Notes: generated by a model not told the origin, from the letters alone. 64,000 nucleotides of DNA from Branchipolynoe longqiensis (GCA_030323885.1 CM059193.1:53162749-53226748), one strand, 5' to 3'. Shown: positions 1 to 11,587, counted from the stretch's first letter. Translations and numbers: made by a program.

Positions 1-92
1 CACTACCCACACCTACCTGTCTATGTGGTTACTTTCCTAGGTCAGTGCCGACTACTACAGTATATATATATATATGTTATTGACGTTCTTGC

Positions 93-424
93 CACCGGAC
101 AATTCCGGAAGCAAACCGGACACGTAATGGATGGGTACCAGACATGAACTGGAGAAAACGGACAAACTGGACACCAACCGGACACCAACGGATGGGTACC
201 GGACACGTACGGATAGGTACCGGACATGAACCGGACAAACCGGACACCAACCGGACACATCAGTCCGGCGGTGTCCAGTAGAAGTTTTGAGCATGTTCAA
301 AACTTGTACCGGACACCACTGGACACCACCAGACACTGCTGGATGGGTACCGGACATGTACCGAACATTGCCGTATATCACCGGACAGTGTCCGGTTCAT
401 GTCCAGTAAGGTGTGACTGGGCCT
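93..424. mobile_element. Family A palindrome-centred MITE, CCGGACAC type (left end lost)
   Basis: This is a non-coding stretch built from repeats of CCGGACAC, ACCGGACA and GGATGGGTACCGG. At 282-305 it has a near-perfect dyad: 9-bp arms AAGTTTTGA and TCAAAACTT around GCATGT. The right end, GTGTGACTGGGCCT, followed by TAA, matches the inverted-complement terminus GGCCCTGTCACAC with TAA target seen in other family A copies (14.3, 15.8, 57.6 kb). The left terminus is not visible; the left side grades into a short TA run, so the copy is probably 5' truncated or rearranged. No protein is encoded. Assignment to a PIF/Harbinger-like class is inference from the 3-bp target and TIR type. Confidence 0.6.
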
Positions 425-427
425 TAA

Positions 428-1290
428 CAGTCAGCTTAGTTCTTCGCACTGCCAAAGGCAAGGTTAATTGTTTAAATCTTCTATCAGACCTTTCCCATAG
501 AGTATGCTGTTGAGTAAACTGCCACCCAAAACTTTGATTCTTGCCACTCCCACCTAAATTGCAGGTTGAGGTGAAAATCCTGGGTCAGGCCTTTTCCACA
601 AAGCATGTTGCACGGTGAGTTGCTTCGAAAGCGAAATACTAGCTCTTATCACTGCAATCAAAGAGAGGGCAGGTTAGTAATTTAAATCCTATGTAAGGCC
701 CTTTCCGCATAGGATGCTGCACAGTGAGCTACTGCTGAAAACTTAACTTTCTGACTGCTGCCGTAACAAGCGAGGTTACATGTGAACTCTTCTATAAATA
801 AGACTTTTTTTTTCGCAGGGCAAGCTGTAAAGTGAACTACTATCCGAAATATTAGTGACTACTACTGCTGATAGAGGGCGGGTTGGTGGAGGAAATCCTC
901 TATAAGCCATTTTCGCAGAGCATGCTGCACAGTGTGCCACCGTCCACAGCGTAAGTTCCCACCACTGACGGCAGAGGGCGGGTTGGAGGAAATCCTCTAT
1001 AAGGCGGGTTGGTGGAGGAAATCCTCTATAAGCCATTTTCGCAGAGCATGCTGCACAGTGTGCCACCGTCCACAGCGTAAGTTCCCACCACTGACGGCAG
1101 AGGGCGGGTTGGAGGAAATCCTCTATAAGCCTTCCCGTCCTGATATGACTTTAGATGTTGCTAGGACGTAAAACAACAGCAAACAAACAAACAAACTATA
1201 AGCCCTCGACACAGAGCATGCTACACAGTGAGCCACCTTCCAGGAGGTTAGTTCCCACCACTGACGGCAGAGGGCGAGTCAGTGGAAGAA
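428..1290. repeat. Degenerate ~100-125 bp tandem repeat
   Basis: Seven imperfect units share an anchor GAGCATGCTGCACAGTG (near 500, 600, 711, 820, 917, 1044 and 1214) followed by GGGCGGGTTGGAGGAAATCCTCTATAAGCC-like sequence. Spacing is about 97-127 bp, widening to 170 bp where a SINE tail is inserted. The units near 917 and 1044 are nearly identical, so this part was duplicated recently; the left units are much older. No coding signal is visible. Confidence 0.65.
1132..1195 (+). mobile_element. 5'-truncated SINE tail with target-site duplication
   Basis: Only the 3' tail of the local SINE family is present: CCTGATATGACTTTAGATG, then GTTGCTAGGACGTAAAAC and a run of CAAA units. It is bracketed by a 9-bp direct repeat CTATAAGCC (1123-1131 and 1196-1204) that belongs to the host tandem repeat, which marks both ends of the insertion exactly. 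Confidence 0.85.
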
Positions 1291-1299
1291 ATAGTCTGT

Positions 1300-2088
1300 T
1301 TTTATTGGACAGTCAAACAAAAAGCAGACAATCAACACTAGGTGTCACTAGTTGACGCGCAATATTTACTTCCAGGCATGCGCCTCATATGAGGATACCG
1401 CGTCTGCGACGAACATATTATTAACTAGCGGATATTACCCCACTAGAATCATAATCATAATTTACACCCTACCCGGTTCTATGTGGGAGCCAAAAGGTCT
1501 CGAAATACTATTGTTACCCACTACACTCTATGGAAATGCTGCACTACTCTGCAGACTATTACAAAATGAACTCAAAACCCTCAAAATAACAGTGTGGAAG
1601 TAGGGAAGTGTGACTCTCTTCCTCTTGGTTCTGCTCTTGCTTCTCTCCTTGGTTTGTCCTTATTGGTTTCCTATATCACACTACCAGTACCCTTCTTTTA
1701 GTTTGATTGTATCGTTTCAGCCAGTTCTAGTTACAGACAAATCTGATCGGTCAGTCTTACCAGATAGAACATGCACATTATGTGGTCAACATCACTAGGC
1801 AATCTCATTGGTCAACCTCGCCTGTCAATCTAGAAAATGACAGAAATGTTTGAAAGCTGGATAGTCCGATTTAATGGTGTTTCTTCCGCTGCTGAGCTAC
1901 AGCATGAGTGATGGAGTCACTGTTTCTCGGCGAGCTCTGGGCTTAATTCCACTTGACGCCACCAGGGGTTGTCAAGTAGACTGGCATCAGGTGCAGGTTT
2001 ATTGTGTAGCGTGTTCAATGGCTGTGTCTTTTGACGCTGTTTTTATTATTGGTACCATTCAAAGTGGCACTGGTCACAAGTAGACGAA
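1300..2088. other. Unassigned non-coding stretch
   Basis: I see no gene, repeat unit or element boundary here. Short open frames are scattered on both strands and none shows a recognisable motif. Confidence 0.4.
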
Positions 2089-2089
2089 T

Positions 2090-2432
2090 GGATGCGGAGG
2101 CCAAATCAGTAGTGTGGCGCTTTGCATTACAAGGACTGCTTAATTCAGTATTAGGAGAATGTGACTGAGTGGGAGAGTGGGTCATGGTGGAGGTGGCCTT
2201 GTCTCCCAGTAGGGCTGCACTATAAAGTCGCCATCAGTGTGTATTGTCACACGTTGCTAAGAGTATAGGCTTTCTGTGCAGAAGGTCGGGAGTTCTAATC
2301 CAGGCCGAGTCAAGCCAATGCATTAAAAAAGTAGATACATGGTCTAGTATCCTAGTTTAAAGATCAGTATCAAGATCATGTGACTGAATGAGAAATCGGC
2401 ATATGATGCCGGTGGCTTCATCTCCCAGTATG
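2090..2432 (+). mobile_element. Two degenerate SINE pieces in tandem
   Basis: 2150-2250 matches the SINE body (GTGACTGAGTGGGA, then CTATAAAGTCGCCAT and GTATTGTCACA). 2260-2330 resembles the tRNA-derived head, with GAAGGTCGGGAGTTCTAATCC as a weakened B box followed by GAGTCAAGCCAATG. A second body piece follows at 2385-2430 (GTGACTGAATGAGA). The order suggests two old copies joined head to body. Divergence is high and no clear target duplication is visible. Confidence 0.6.
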
Positions 2433-2439
2433 TGGGGGG

Positions 2440-3410
2440 TGGAGAGGGGGGTGGGGGGGTAGGGGGGGGGGGTATATGTATATATCGTATAAATACTGTA
2501 CAATGCATATAGACGTATACACACACACTATATATACGTATATATGTTTATGTGTCTACATGTGAATACACATATGTGTAAGTATGAATGTATATATATA
2601 TATATATAATATATTAACAACCACACATATATAATATAATATAATATATTACATTATATATATATATAGATATATATATAAACGAGTATAATATATATAT
2701 ATAAATATATTTATATAATATATATATATATAGTAGTACATATATAATATATAATATATTATATATTATATATATAGTAATATATAATATATATATAAAG
2801 TATATATAATATATATATATAAATATATATAGAGATATATAGTATATAATAGGATATTATGATATATATAAATAAATAAATATTAATATATATAAAAACG
2901 GTTTATATATAATTAATAAATTATTAATAAATAAATATATATCAGTAGTACTATAAATTTAGAAATATTATTTAGGTATATAAATATTAATATATAAAGA
3001 AAATTTAATAATAATATATATAATTAATAAAATATATATTATACGTATATACTAATATAATTAAGATCAATTAATAGAAAACTACAGTAAAAAAAATTAT
3101 ATTAAAATTATAAATTATAGATAGAAAAAAGAAATATAAATATCCATTAGAAGTATTTACTATATTATTAGTAAAATATTAATATATATAATAAAAATAT
3201 ATATATACATATATATAATAATTATAATATTAAAAAAATCATAAAAAATTAATATATAAAAATTAATATATATCATATATATATTAGCTAGTAATATTGA
3301 AATATATAAAAAATTATAAAATAAAAAAATGATTTAAAAAAACTATAATATAATTTAGTAAAAATTGATATATATATATATATATATACAAAATATATAA
3401 CAAATTAATA
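2440..3410. repeat. G-run followed by ~900 bp of degenerate (TA)n
   Basis: A G-rich run (2430-2472) is followed by almost pure A/T sequence dominated by TATATA, grading into less regular AT-rich DNA until GCCGCCCGGGC at 3411. It is an aged AT microsatellite. No ORFs or hairpins of note apart from the TA dyads. Confidence 0.8.
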
Positions 3411-3485
3411 GCCGCCCGGGCACTAGTTATCGCTTCAGGTAGAACACCGCATCATGCAAAATGTAGTCATTTTTAGTGCCAATGA

Positions 3486-3675
3486 TTGAGTTAGTCTAGG
3501 CAGCTGTTGATTCCAATTTAAGGCAAGGAGAACAACATGGATGGACAACATCACTGAGTGGACAGCAATGAGCTATGCGGAATGCGTGAGAGGAACGAAT
3601 GACAGGAAGAGATAGAGGTCCATTGCAGCCAACCTTCTTCGAGAAGACGGCACCCATTGATGATTGATATATATA
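3486..3675 (+). pseudogene. LINE reverse-transcriptase polyprotein, extreme C-terminal fragment
   Basis: The + strand reads WMDNITEWT, then a stop where tryptophan is expected, then RSIAANLLREDGTH. This matches the C-terminal tail of the fragment at 28504-28762 (WFTNISQWTG and WRTIASNPRLEDGT). In LINEs of this kind the segment lies downstream of the reverse transcriptase, just before the 3' end. A (TGAT)-type tail follows (ATTGATGATTGAT), as in the second copy. The 5' part of the element is missing. It is an old dead-on-arrival insertion; the exact clade is not determined. Confidence 0.6.
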
Positions 3676-3679
3676 TATA

Positions 3680-3884
3680 ATGTGAAGTTGTGTAACTTCT
3701 GGAAACAATCAGCTTAGTCTAAACATTAATTCCCGTCATCTCCTGTATATGACAAGCAGGTTGTCGATTGCAAATTTGCACAGATTTGCAGTTCGCCTAA
3801 CAAAGTAACACCCTTTCTTGCGGTCCCCTTACGCTTGTTGTACCCGCTTAATTACCTCAGTGATTCAGCACATTAAACAAATAT
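3680..3884. other. Unassigned non-coding stretch
   Basis: Single-copy-looking sequence between the LINE tail and the next microsatellite. I see no feature in it. Confidence 0.4.
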
Positions 3885-3914
3885 AGTCGCACTGTATACA
3901 CATTTGTTGTGAAC

Positions 3915-4062
3915 AAACACACACATATATATATATATATACATATATAGATATAGGTATAGATATATACAAATATGTAGATATATGCACATATTTACAC
4001 ATATATACATATATGTACACATATATACATATATATATACACATATATATATACATATACAA
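3915..4062. repeat. Microsatellite (ACATATAT)n
   Basis: CACACACATATATATATA grades into ACATATATACATATATGTACAC repeats. Open frames rich in Tyr and Ile across it are repeat artefacts. Confidence 0.85.
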
Positions 4063-5604
4063 CTACTTCATTGATGTAGGGGAGATTCTTGCCAGAAAGT
4101 TTGACCAGGCTGTTGATAGTCAGAACACCAACACGGTCACCACTAATGATCAGACGTATGATTTGACTGAGATAACCCAGGAGCAAATCCTCAGAAAGGT
4201 CAATGCTGCATCAGCATATAAGTCATCTGGCATTAAAGACATCAGCTCAGTCCTAATGAAGGTTTCAATTACTGCACTTATAAATGAATTCACTCACCTG
4301 TATAACCTAGTGGTCACCATCGGTATTTTCCGGAAAGCTGGAAACTAGCTACAGTTTCACCCATCCCAAAGGCCAATAACCCAAGATACTGTAGTGAGCT
4401 ACGTCCAATATCTATTCTCCATCTACCTGGCTCATAGAACAAATAATACATGATGAGAAAAAAATAATTTTAGAGTCTTCCAATTACCTAATCACCCAAC
4501 AAAATAGATTTAGAAAAGACAGATCAACAACTAGGGCATTGGCCTCTCTTGTGGATGGGTTATTGCCCAACATGGACAAAGGTGAACTTACAATTGCAGT
4601 ATACCTCGACTTCAAAAAAGCTTTCGATACAATTGACCATGGAATACTATTGCAGAAAATCCAGAAAGCAGGACTGGGGAAGAAAACCTGTATATTCATG
4701 ACCAACTACTTAACTAATAGGAAACAATGCACAAAACTTAATGACACTGAGTCAAGGATCAGGACGATTAAAACTGAAGTTCTGCTGGGTTCAACCCTGG
4801 CCCCTTTCTGTTTTTAATCTTTGTAAATGATCTACCCCAAGTATCAGAGGATGCAACATTCACATTATTTGCAGATGATGCAGCACTCATAGTACACAAT
4901 AAAGATTTTCAAATAGCATTGGATTAGGTTCGGACAGTGCTGACCAGCGTTAACCTGTGGTGTAGTGAAAACAAACTATCCCTTAACACCAATAAAACTG
5001 AGTTTGTCATTTATGGCACCAAAGCAAGGAAGACACGAGCACCACCCATTACACTGCATATTGGTGGAACCCAAATTAAGGAGGCAAGTGCATACAAGTA
5101 CTTAGGAACAGTGATTGATTCTACCTTAAATTGGAATCAACAGCTGCCTAGACTAACTCAATCATTGGCACTAAAAGACTACAATCAGGAAGATGCGGAG
5201 CTTCATAAGCGAAAACACTGCCCTGCTGCTATATAAATCAACAGTTCTACCAATAATAGACTATAATGATATAATTTATGGATTGCTCACGAAGCAACAA
5301 CTAACTAAGCTACAAATGATCCAAAACAGGGTGTCAAGAACAATTTATTGGGGCAAAACACTAAGCGTAAAGGAAAAGCATGACAAAGCAAACCTAGATT
5401 ACCTAATGGCTAGAAGAGATTCACATCTCCTATCACTTATGTACAGAAGAGCCTGAGAGACCCAATATATAGACAACACAAAAAGGAATACTAGATGGGT
5501 TGATTCCACTCTACTCAAAGTCCCCAAGCCTTCCACAAACAAACTAATTAAGCACCACATTTACAGAAGGCAGCATCATGTGGAACAACTACCAGCCAGA
5601 CCAG
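4063..5604 (+). pseudogene. Jockey/CR1-group LINE reverse transcriptase, decayed
   Basis: Successive frames encode pieces of a non-LTR reverse transcriptase. 4070-4348 is an N-terminal segment ([15 protein letters not shown]). The region around 4400 gives RPISIL. 4539-4817 holds YLDFKKAFDTIDH, the motif with the first catalytic Asp, and an altered form of the usual PQGS-type turn (LLGSTLAP). About 4870 encodes FADDAA, the catalytic DD pair, intact. 4937-5236 has KTEFVIYG and YKYLGTVID, and 5193-5456 has the C-terminal YKSTVLPIIDY region. At least four frame changes or stops separate these pieces, so the copy is dead. The endonuclease domain is absent (5' truncated). The coding trace runs straight into the gypsy LTR at 5605 and resumes at 10427, showing that the LTR element landed inside this LINE. 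Confidence 0.85.
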
Positions 5605-5723
5605 TGTGAAAGGACGTATACAACACCTTGAGTCTTGTTATGTAACTGACTTTATTTACCTTAGTTCTCTCTGACGTCATCCGGTATTACATTGGGTGCG
5701 TTCGGGTAGTCACATATCTTACA
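5605..5723 (-). repeat. 3' LTR of the gypsy element
   Basis: Starts TGTGAAAG and ends ATATCTTACA on the + strand (TG...CA borders on both strands). It is nearly identical to 10306-10422 across CACCTTGAGTCTTGTTATG and GACGTCATCCGGTATTAC. For the minus-strand element this is the downstream LTR. Confidence 0.93.
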
Positions 5724-5735
5724 TCTCCCTTTCTC
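5724..5735 (-). promoter_or_regulatory. Polypurine tract
   Basis: On the minus strand GAGAAAGGGAGA lies immediately 5' of the downstream LTR, the position where plus-strand DNA synthesis is primed in LTR retrotransposons. Confidence 0.75.
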
Positions 5736-6485
5736 GATAATGATTGTTGACCAACAGATATTATCCCTATGTATCACCGTCCGCCCATACCACGTTATAT
5801 GATATGGTAACTGTATTCATTTGTTTACCCAGTGCGAACATAACATGACATCCCCTTTTGTACTTAGTTGCATACACATATATATATATATATATATAAA
5901 TCTTAGCCTACTACGTACGATACGCGAAATTGACTTTATTGAAACATGAAGTGCACACACACACTCTCGTTTAGCGTCGCTGATAAGAGTATGTCATTAC
6001 CATCATTTTATTATGATATGATATGGGTGTGTGTGTGTTCCTCTTCATAATTAATGCTAGACATTGAAAACACTAACGGTAACTTATGATAGATAACTCA
6101 CTTGATGTGTTCACGATGTGTTATACGGAATTCAATACACGTAGCGTCTCCACGTTTATCAAAACTCATCTATTTTTATCCCTTTGAACTACTTGCGTCC
6201 CTTCTTAGATTGACCAGTGGAACGGTGCGTCACGTGATATAAAGCACCAATGAACGGTGTACATAGCTCTATCACGATGTGGACGTGGTCATCTTGACCT
6301 AATGGGACGATGTTTTACGTATTACCTATTTGGCAACGATTCGTGGGTTTAACGGTTCTACCGTCTCAGTGAAACGTAAGGTAATTGTGTTTTTGTATGT
6401 GTTGTAAATTTCTCTATTGCTACGTTTATTTACTGCTCGATCTGGGGACACTTTATAGATGAATTTCCGATTTCTTCTCAATGTA

Positions 6486-7560
6486 TTACCGTGTTTCATT
6501 TCGTATACTGTAATCCCTCCTACTAGTGTTACTCGTGTCTACAATTTGACCTCTTTTCCAATCATTGTTTTGATCTCGGTACCTGGACTTTGTCTCCTTT
6601 TTGTAATACCGGTTGTTCCTTGCCCGCCTTTTTGTCAAAATATTTCTTTTGTGTCGTTTGTCTCCCTTCCATTTCATTTAGCTTCGATGTTTGTACTGTA
6701 GGTTTGAGTTGATTGTTTAACACTGGAAGCCGAGACCGTAATCGTCTCGACATCAATAGCTGAGCTGGCGATGCCCCTATCCTTCTAAAGTTGTGTTTCT
6801 ATAATTCAACATGCTATGTCAATGTCAGTATTATCCTTTGAAGCACATTCTTGATCATGCGCTTGCATGTCTGGGACATATCGTTCAGCTTGGCCGTTAC
6901 TTTGGGCGTGCACAGGATTCGTAACAGATCTGCGATAGGCCTCCGCAACAACTTAGCAAACACCATGAAAACTCACCAGCACGATTCACAATTGGGGGAC
7001 CATTGTCTGACACAACATATCACACGCCACACCTATAACCCATTATCTTGGAATCCATATATACCGATGGCAAAAGTTTGCTTAGAACACATAATAACAG
7101 CTTAACTTGTCGTTGCGAACAATTCAAATAATCTCAGGAAACTTAGAGTAATAGTCGACAAATGAGTTATGTAGTATTTTTCATCTAACATAGGAACAAG
7201 TCTATCCCCCAACTTTGCTCGCGGGACACTGCCACATCTGGTATAATCATGACTTCTCTAACAGCGCTTCTTTTAGACGGGCATGTTCCTAAATTGTTGG
7301 CGACAAACATTACACCGCAGGACAACGTTTTCATAATGTGCTCATTAATACCATGGCCAAAACACTGTGTCCCGAGCCAATGTTTACTCTTTCCACGCCC
7401 AATGGAGCCTCGTGTAGCCTCACCAACATCTCTTTATGCATGGATTTAGGTATAATGCTCTGTTCACCTCTTAACATCAGATCATCAGATGTGGTAATTT
7501 CATCCTTAAACCTAAAAATGCTTGAACATCGTGTCTAGTAACTTGTTATTTAATGGGCCA
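6486..7560 (-). pseudogene. Gypsy integrase remnant
   Basis: Minus-strand pieces in several frames match the retroviral-type integrase core. Near 7150-7230 is LDEKYY followed by a YYSKFPEI-like segment, the region of the first catalytic Asp. At about 6960-7030 there is a SDNGP-like stretch, the second Asp. At 6881-6910 is HAQSNGQAER, the block that precedes or contains the catalytic Glu region in gypsy integrases. 6562-6756 holds MMSRRLRSRLPVLN and LQKGDKVQVP, the C-terminal DNA-binding region typical of this family. A CNVC pair near 7300 may be the remains of the zinc-binding HHCC. Several frameshifts break the frame. It would have inserted the element cDNA into the host genome. Confidence 0.8.
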
Positions 7561-7591
7561 ACCCTGTATTGTTAGGTCGATCGTACCTTCA

Positions 7592-8136
7592 TTAGTGTTT
7601 TTGTCTAGTTTTGTTTAGAATTATAATGTCCTGGATGATATCAGCATTACTATCAACGGCTGCCACAGAAATGTCTTTGTCGTATAGGTCGTCCGGATTT
7701 ACATTGGACGTATGGGCTCTTGACAAGGTGTCTGCAAAAAACAAATCCGTACCCTTCAAATATGTCACTACAATGTCATATAATTTTGTAATCTCATCCG
7801 CATGCATTGCATGCGGGCGGACAACGAGTGTATCGGTTTTAGCATTATGGGCTACCAAAGGCTTGTGGATCTGTTACGACAGTAATTTCATTTCCATAAA
7901 TGTAGTCATGAAATTTATGACATCCGAAACATATGGCTAAGAGCTCCTTTTCGATACACGGCATAACTCACTTGAGTTTTGTCTAAAGCTTTGGACGCCA
8001 TAGCCACAGGCAAGTTGTTTTGAAAAAGTGTTGCACCTAAACCAAACTTTGATGCGTCAACCTGTAGCACAATATGTTCTTTACCGTTAAAAAATTTCAA
8101 AACAGGCGCAGTCATCAATAAATGTTTCAGTTTCAC
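7592..8136 (-). pseudogene. Gypsy RNase H remnant
   Basis: 8136-7915 encodes LQVDASKFGLGATLFQ, containing the first catalytic Asp of the gypsy RNase H (VDAS). After a frame change, 7858-7592 gives TYLKGTDLFFADTLSRA; the ADTLSRA block is the conserved end of this domain. The enzyme degrades the RNA strand during reverse transcription. The break lies around 7860-7915. Confidence 0.85.
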
Positions 8137-8169
8137 AAAAGCTTCTTCATGTCTTTCTTCCCAATGCCA

Positions 8170-8960
8170 ACATACGTTTTTTCTTTAATATTTCTCTTAA
8201 TGGCTTAGTTATGTTTGCCATGTTTGGTATAAATTTATTTACATAACCAATCATGCCCAAAAACCGTTGCAACGCCGGTTTTATCAGTGGGACTGGGCAT
8301 GTCCACAATGGCCTGGACCCTATCTTCGTTAGGTTTAATACCCTCTGAGGTAATTACATGACCTACGTAATTTACAGATTCTCTGCAAATTTTCGACTTC
8401 TTGGGGTTCAGTTTCAGGTTTACATGAGCTGCCCTTGCAATACCGCCTCTAAGCGTGTATTGTGTTCTTCTATTGTACTCCCGTGTATCAGAATGTCGTC
8501 GGTCACGACATGAACTCCAGGTAATCCCATCAGGATATTATTCATTTCCTGTATGAAGATGTCCCCAGCTGTCTTAATGCCAAATGGGAGTCGAGTAAAC
8601 CTAAATCTACCCCATGGGGTGTTGAAGGTACATAGCCTGGAACTGTTGTCGTCTAACTCAATTTGCAGTACCCGCTATTTGCGTCCAACACCGAAAAATA
8701 CCTGGCCCCATGTATAGTTGCAATTACTTCTTCCACTGTTCTAACTGGATAAGGGCCTCGTAGAATTGCTTTGTTTAAATTTGTGGGATCTAGACAAATT
8801 CTTAATTTATTAGGCTTACGTACAATAGTCATTGAATTCACCCAAGGAGTAGGCTCATCCTGTTTGACTATGACCCCTAACTCTAACATGCGTTTTTAAT
8901 TCTTTCTTTGCATCATCAATAATTGCCAGTGGGATTCGACGGGGAGGGTCAATGACAGGA
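8170..8960 (-). pseudogene. Gypsy reverse transcriptase remnant
   Basis: 8889-8653 encodes TPWVNSMTIVRKPN, LRICLDPTNLN and FSVLDANSGY; the last carries the first catalytic Asp. After a frameshift near 8655, 8650-8440 continues with TPWGRFRF, LPFGIKTAGDIFIQ and VTDDILIHG. The catalytic double Asp is present, with Thr in front where Val, Ile or Ala is usual. Further small frame changes follow toward 8170. The domain order protease-RT-RNase H-integrase on the same strand fixes the family as gypsy rather than copia. Confidence 0.88.
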
Positions 8961-9061
8961 ATGATACTTTCATCAATGTAAAATTTGGGTATTTACTTTA
9001 ATTAAACCGAGACCTTTTAAATACTGTTGAATATTTTCTTACCAATTCTTGTGCTGGCCTG

Positions 9062-9388
9062 TCACCTTCCACGGTATCTACGACGTTCAGAGCGTGCTAG
9101 CAATCCTAATTCTACACACGACTGTTTCCCTAGTATGGCACAACCGGCATCTGTGACTTGGAATTTTAACCTGTGACCATTGACATCCAGAGTAACCTCG
9201 CCTTGAGGTCGAATTCTTTGACCGCCGTATGTCACTAGATGACACCTGGAAGGGCTTAAACAAACATTACGCATTGTGTTGCACATCCTTAATGGTAAAA
9301 TATTCGCCTCCGACCCAGTGTCTAATTTGAATCGGATTACCTGTCCATGTACCTCAAATGATGAGTACCATAACTCACTGTTCATCAC
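9062..9388 (-). pseudogene. Gypsy aspartic protease
   Basis: The frame carries FKLDTGSEANILP, the catalytic Asp-Thr-Gly triad of retroviral-type proteases, near its N-terminus, and CAILGKQSCVELGL near its C-terminus, a typical ILG flap/core motif. It starts almost where gag ends (overlap of a few bases, different frame). The enzyme would cleave the gag-pol polyprotein. The frame itself is open, but its neighbours are broken. Confidence 0.85.
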
Positions 9389-10280
9389 AATGTGCCTACA
9401 AACAAGTCAACATCATCGTCGCTCTCCGATTTTGAATGAGATTGTTGATCAGTGTTGTCATTCGCGACGTCAATCTCGTACACAGGTGCGCCTCTCATCG
9501 AGTCACGTTGCACTCGACATACCTTGATGAAATGTCCGATCTTATGGCATCCCATGCACCTCTTTTCCCCGTGCTGGACACGTCCCCTTGGCATGGCCGT
9601 ATCCACAACGGCCACATTTGTTACTTGACTCCCGAGTTGCTGGTCGCCCTCGACTTGTTGTTTGGTGTAACCAAGGTGACGCGCCTCTTGATGTCCGTTC
9701 GCCTCCACTGTACCTTGTCATGACCGTGTCGACTGGTTGATCCTCCTTTGGCGTGACTTGAGCAGACTTATTTTCGCTTAACCGACATAGTTGAATGCAT
9801 TCTTCGACTGTGAGGTTGGGCGATTGTAACAGCTTGTTGCGTAACGTATTGTCTTTTACACCGCAGACAATCCTGTCACACAGTAACGATGATTCCAGTT
9901 GACCGTAGCAACAGTATTCGATCCTGTGTTTTAATTCCCTAATGTAGGAATCCATACATTCATGCGATTGGTTAAATGAGTTAAATTCGTACCGTACGAC
10001 GGTGATGTTTTGTCTTCCCCTCGCAATAATGCGTGAAGGCGGCTATGAGTGGGGCGATCTTGTCTCTTTCAGTGATTTCCGTCGTGAATGTTCTGTATAT
10101 TTTCTGTGCCTCTGCGCCTGCGACATGCAGAAATACGCAGCATTGCACTTTCTCCGCTTTCGATGAGATACCTGCTGCTATGGCGTAAATTTCATAGGAT
10201 TGCAACCATTGTCTCCAGTTGATTGCCATTTTCTCATCCAGGTTCAACGGACCTGGAGGTTTCAATCCGTGCAACGCCAT
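9385..10280 (-). pseudogene. Gypsy gag with CCHC zinc knuckles
   Basis: 10280-9981 opens with MALHGLKPPGPLNLD and contains NWRQWLQSYEIYAIA, a gag N-terminal segment common in invertebrate gypsy elements. 9955-9542 holds the capsid part and a first Cys-His knuckle (CGRCGYGHAKGTC). A second knuckle (CMGCHKIGHFIKVC, C-X2-C-X4-H-X4-C) lies in the overlapping frame 9708-9385. The two frameshifts (near 9970 and near 9570) break what was one gag. The start at 10280 lies about 26 bp inside the upstream LTR, consistent with gag as the first gene. Confidence 0.85.
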
Positions 10281-10287
10281 TGTTCTT

Positions 10288-10305
10288 CCTTACAATCTGA
10301 CACCA
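10288..10305 (-). promoter_or_regulatory. Primer-binding site
   Basis: Directly after the upstream LTR the minus strand reads TGGTGTCAGATTGTAAGG. The TGG start matches the complement of a tRNA CCA end, as expected for a minus-strand primer site. The donor tRNA is not certain; a leucine-type tRNA is one possibility. Confidence 0.7.
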
Positions 10306-10422
10306 TGTGAAAGACGTATCAACACCTTGAGTCTTGTTATGTAACTGACTTTATTTACCTTAGTTCTCTCTGACGTCATCCGGTATTACATTGGGTGCGT
10401 TCGGGTAGTCACATATCTTACA
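10306..10422 (-). repeat. 5' LTR of the gypsy element
   Basis: Near-identical copy of 5605-5723, with TG...CA borders. It is flanked outside by CCAG and inside by the primer-binding site. Confidence 0.93.
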
Positions 10423-10426
10423 CCAG

Positions 10427-11066
10427 GGCAGCATCCTCTTATCTAGAATCTAAAAACTCACTAAGAGTACATTGGATTGGGCATGCCCTTATGCAGTTAC
10501 ATTAAAGTACCATAAGTGGCAGACCACCGAACCCTCAGCCTCAGTTCTCCCCCCCCCCCCCTTTTTTTTAATTTGTTGCTGTTCCTCTGTTATTTCCAGT
10601 CAACCATATATAATGACAGAGACAGTCGAAATAAAAATGTAAAAGTTGAGACCTAAATGCACTGGGATTGGTCCCATTGCGTCACTGGTCATAGCTGGTC
10701 CAGTGTATTATTAATAACCATAATTCATAAACTCACATATCTAACTACACTAGAGTTACACTAGAATATTTCTAACAAACTGACACTTATATACCACTTG
10801 CCCAACTGCAACTGAACATTAAAACTTACTACAACTTTACCAACTGAATACAGGAGATAACTTCTACTTACATTCTAAATACTATGTAAATACTCATATT
10901 GATCTGACTAATATTGATCTAGTTATATGACACTACTCTTACCATATTGCTATGGAACTTTTGGGTCACAGAATTTCATTGTGCTACATGCTGTCAATTG
11001 TGTATTCAACAGTTATTGTATACCTTATTCTATATACCTTTTGTGTAAATAAAGCTGAATTGAAAA
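10427..11066 (+). mobile_element. 3' part of the interrupted Jockey/CR1-group LINE
   Basis: Sequence resumes after the gypsy insertion with the last coding traces of the LINE (GGCAGCATCC onward) and then a 3' untranslated region with a C/T homopolymer. It ends at about 11060 in GTAAATAAAGCTGAATTG, where AATAAA would be its polyadenylation signal. The junction with 5604 is clean apart from the duplicated CCAG. Confidence 0.75.
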
Positions 11067-11099
11067 ATGGCTAAAAATGTGCTTTGGCACTTACAAAAG

Positions 11100-11365
11100 A
11101 CTTATTCAGCAGAATAAACATATTTACCACCAAAAACAAATATATACACATTGCACAAATATGCACAAATATACAAAATATAATATAAAGGCATATGTAG
11201 GCATACACACATATATACACATATTCATATATATACAGAAATGCATACATAATATACTATATACATATATATATAATAGTATTAATACATTACCACTTAT
11301 ATCCACATACACATATATATATATATAACCATATATACCTATATATGTGTATTTACTACGCATGT
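11100..11365. repeat. Microsatellite (ACATATAT)n
   Basis: Imperfect CACATATATAC and ATACATATAT repeats; no coding signal. Confidence 0.85.
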
Positions 11366-11587
11366 ATATATGTTGCAGAATCCGATTATTTTATGTTTCC
11401 GCTATACCTTTTGATAAATATGTTAAGGTGATTGTTGTAATACACCTTATTTTAGTTAGAAAGGATATGGGCTAAGTATGGTTAACTTTGGAAGTATTTG
11501 AAGTGAAAACTTGCCAACTCAATGTAGTCATGGAAACTCTCGACACTATCGGCTTCGGCTGTAACCGGTTCAATGCAATTGACTTTA

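Larger units (their letters stand above)
5605..10422 (-). mobile_element. Ty3/gypsy LTR retrotransposon, complete but decayed, nested in a LINE
   Basis: Two ~118-bp LTRs (5605-5723 and 10306-10422) bracket gag, protease, reverse transcriptase, RNase H and integrase traces, all read on the minus strand in the gypsy order. A 4-bp target duplication CCAG lies directly outside (5601-5604, 10423-10426). The primer-binding and polypurine sites sit where expected. The LTRs differ by only a few bases and one or two small indels, yet the coding region has several frameshifts, so the copy is inactive. At 4.8 kb with very short LTRs it resembles the compact gypsy lineages of invertebrates; naming the lineage would need a tree. 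Confidence 0.93.
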
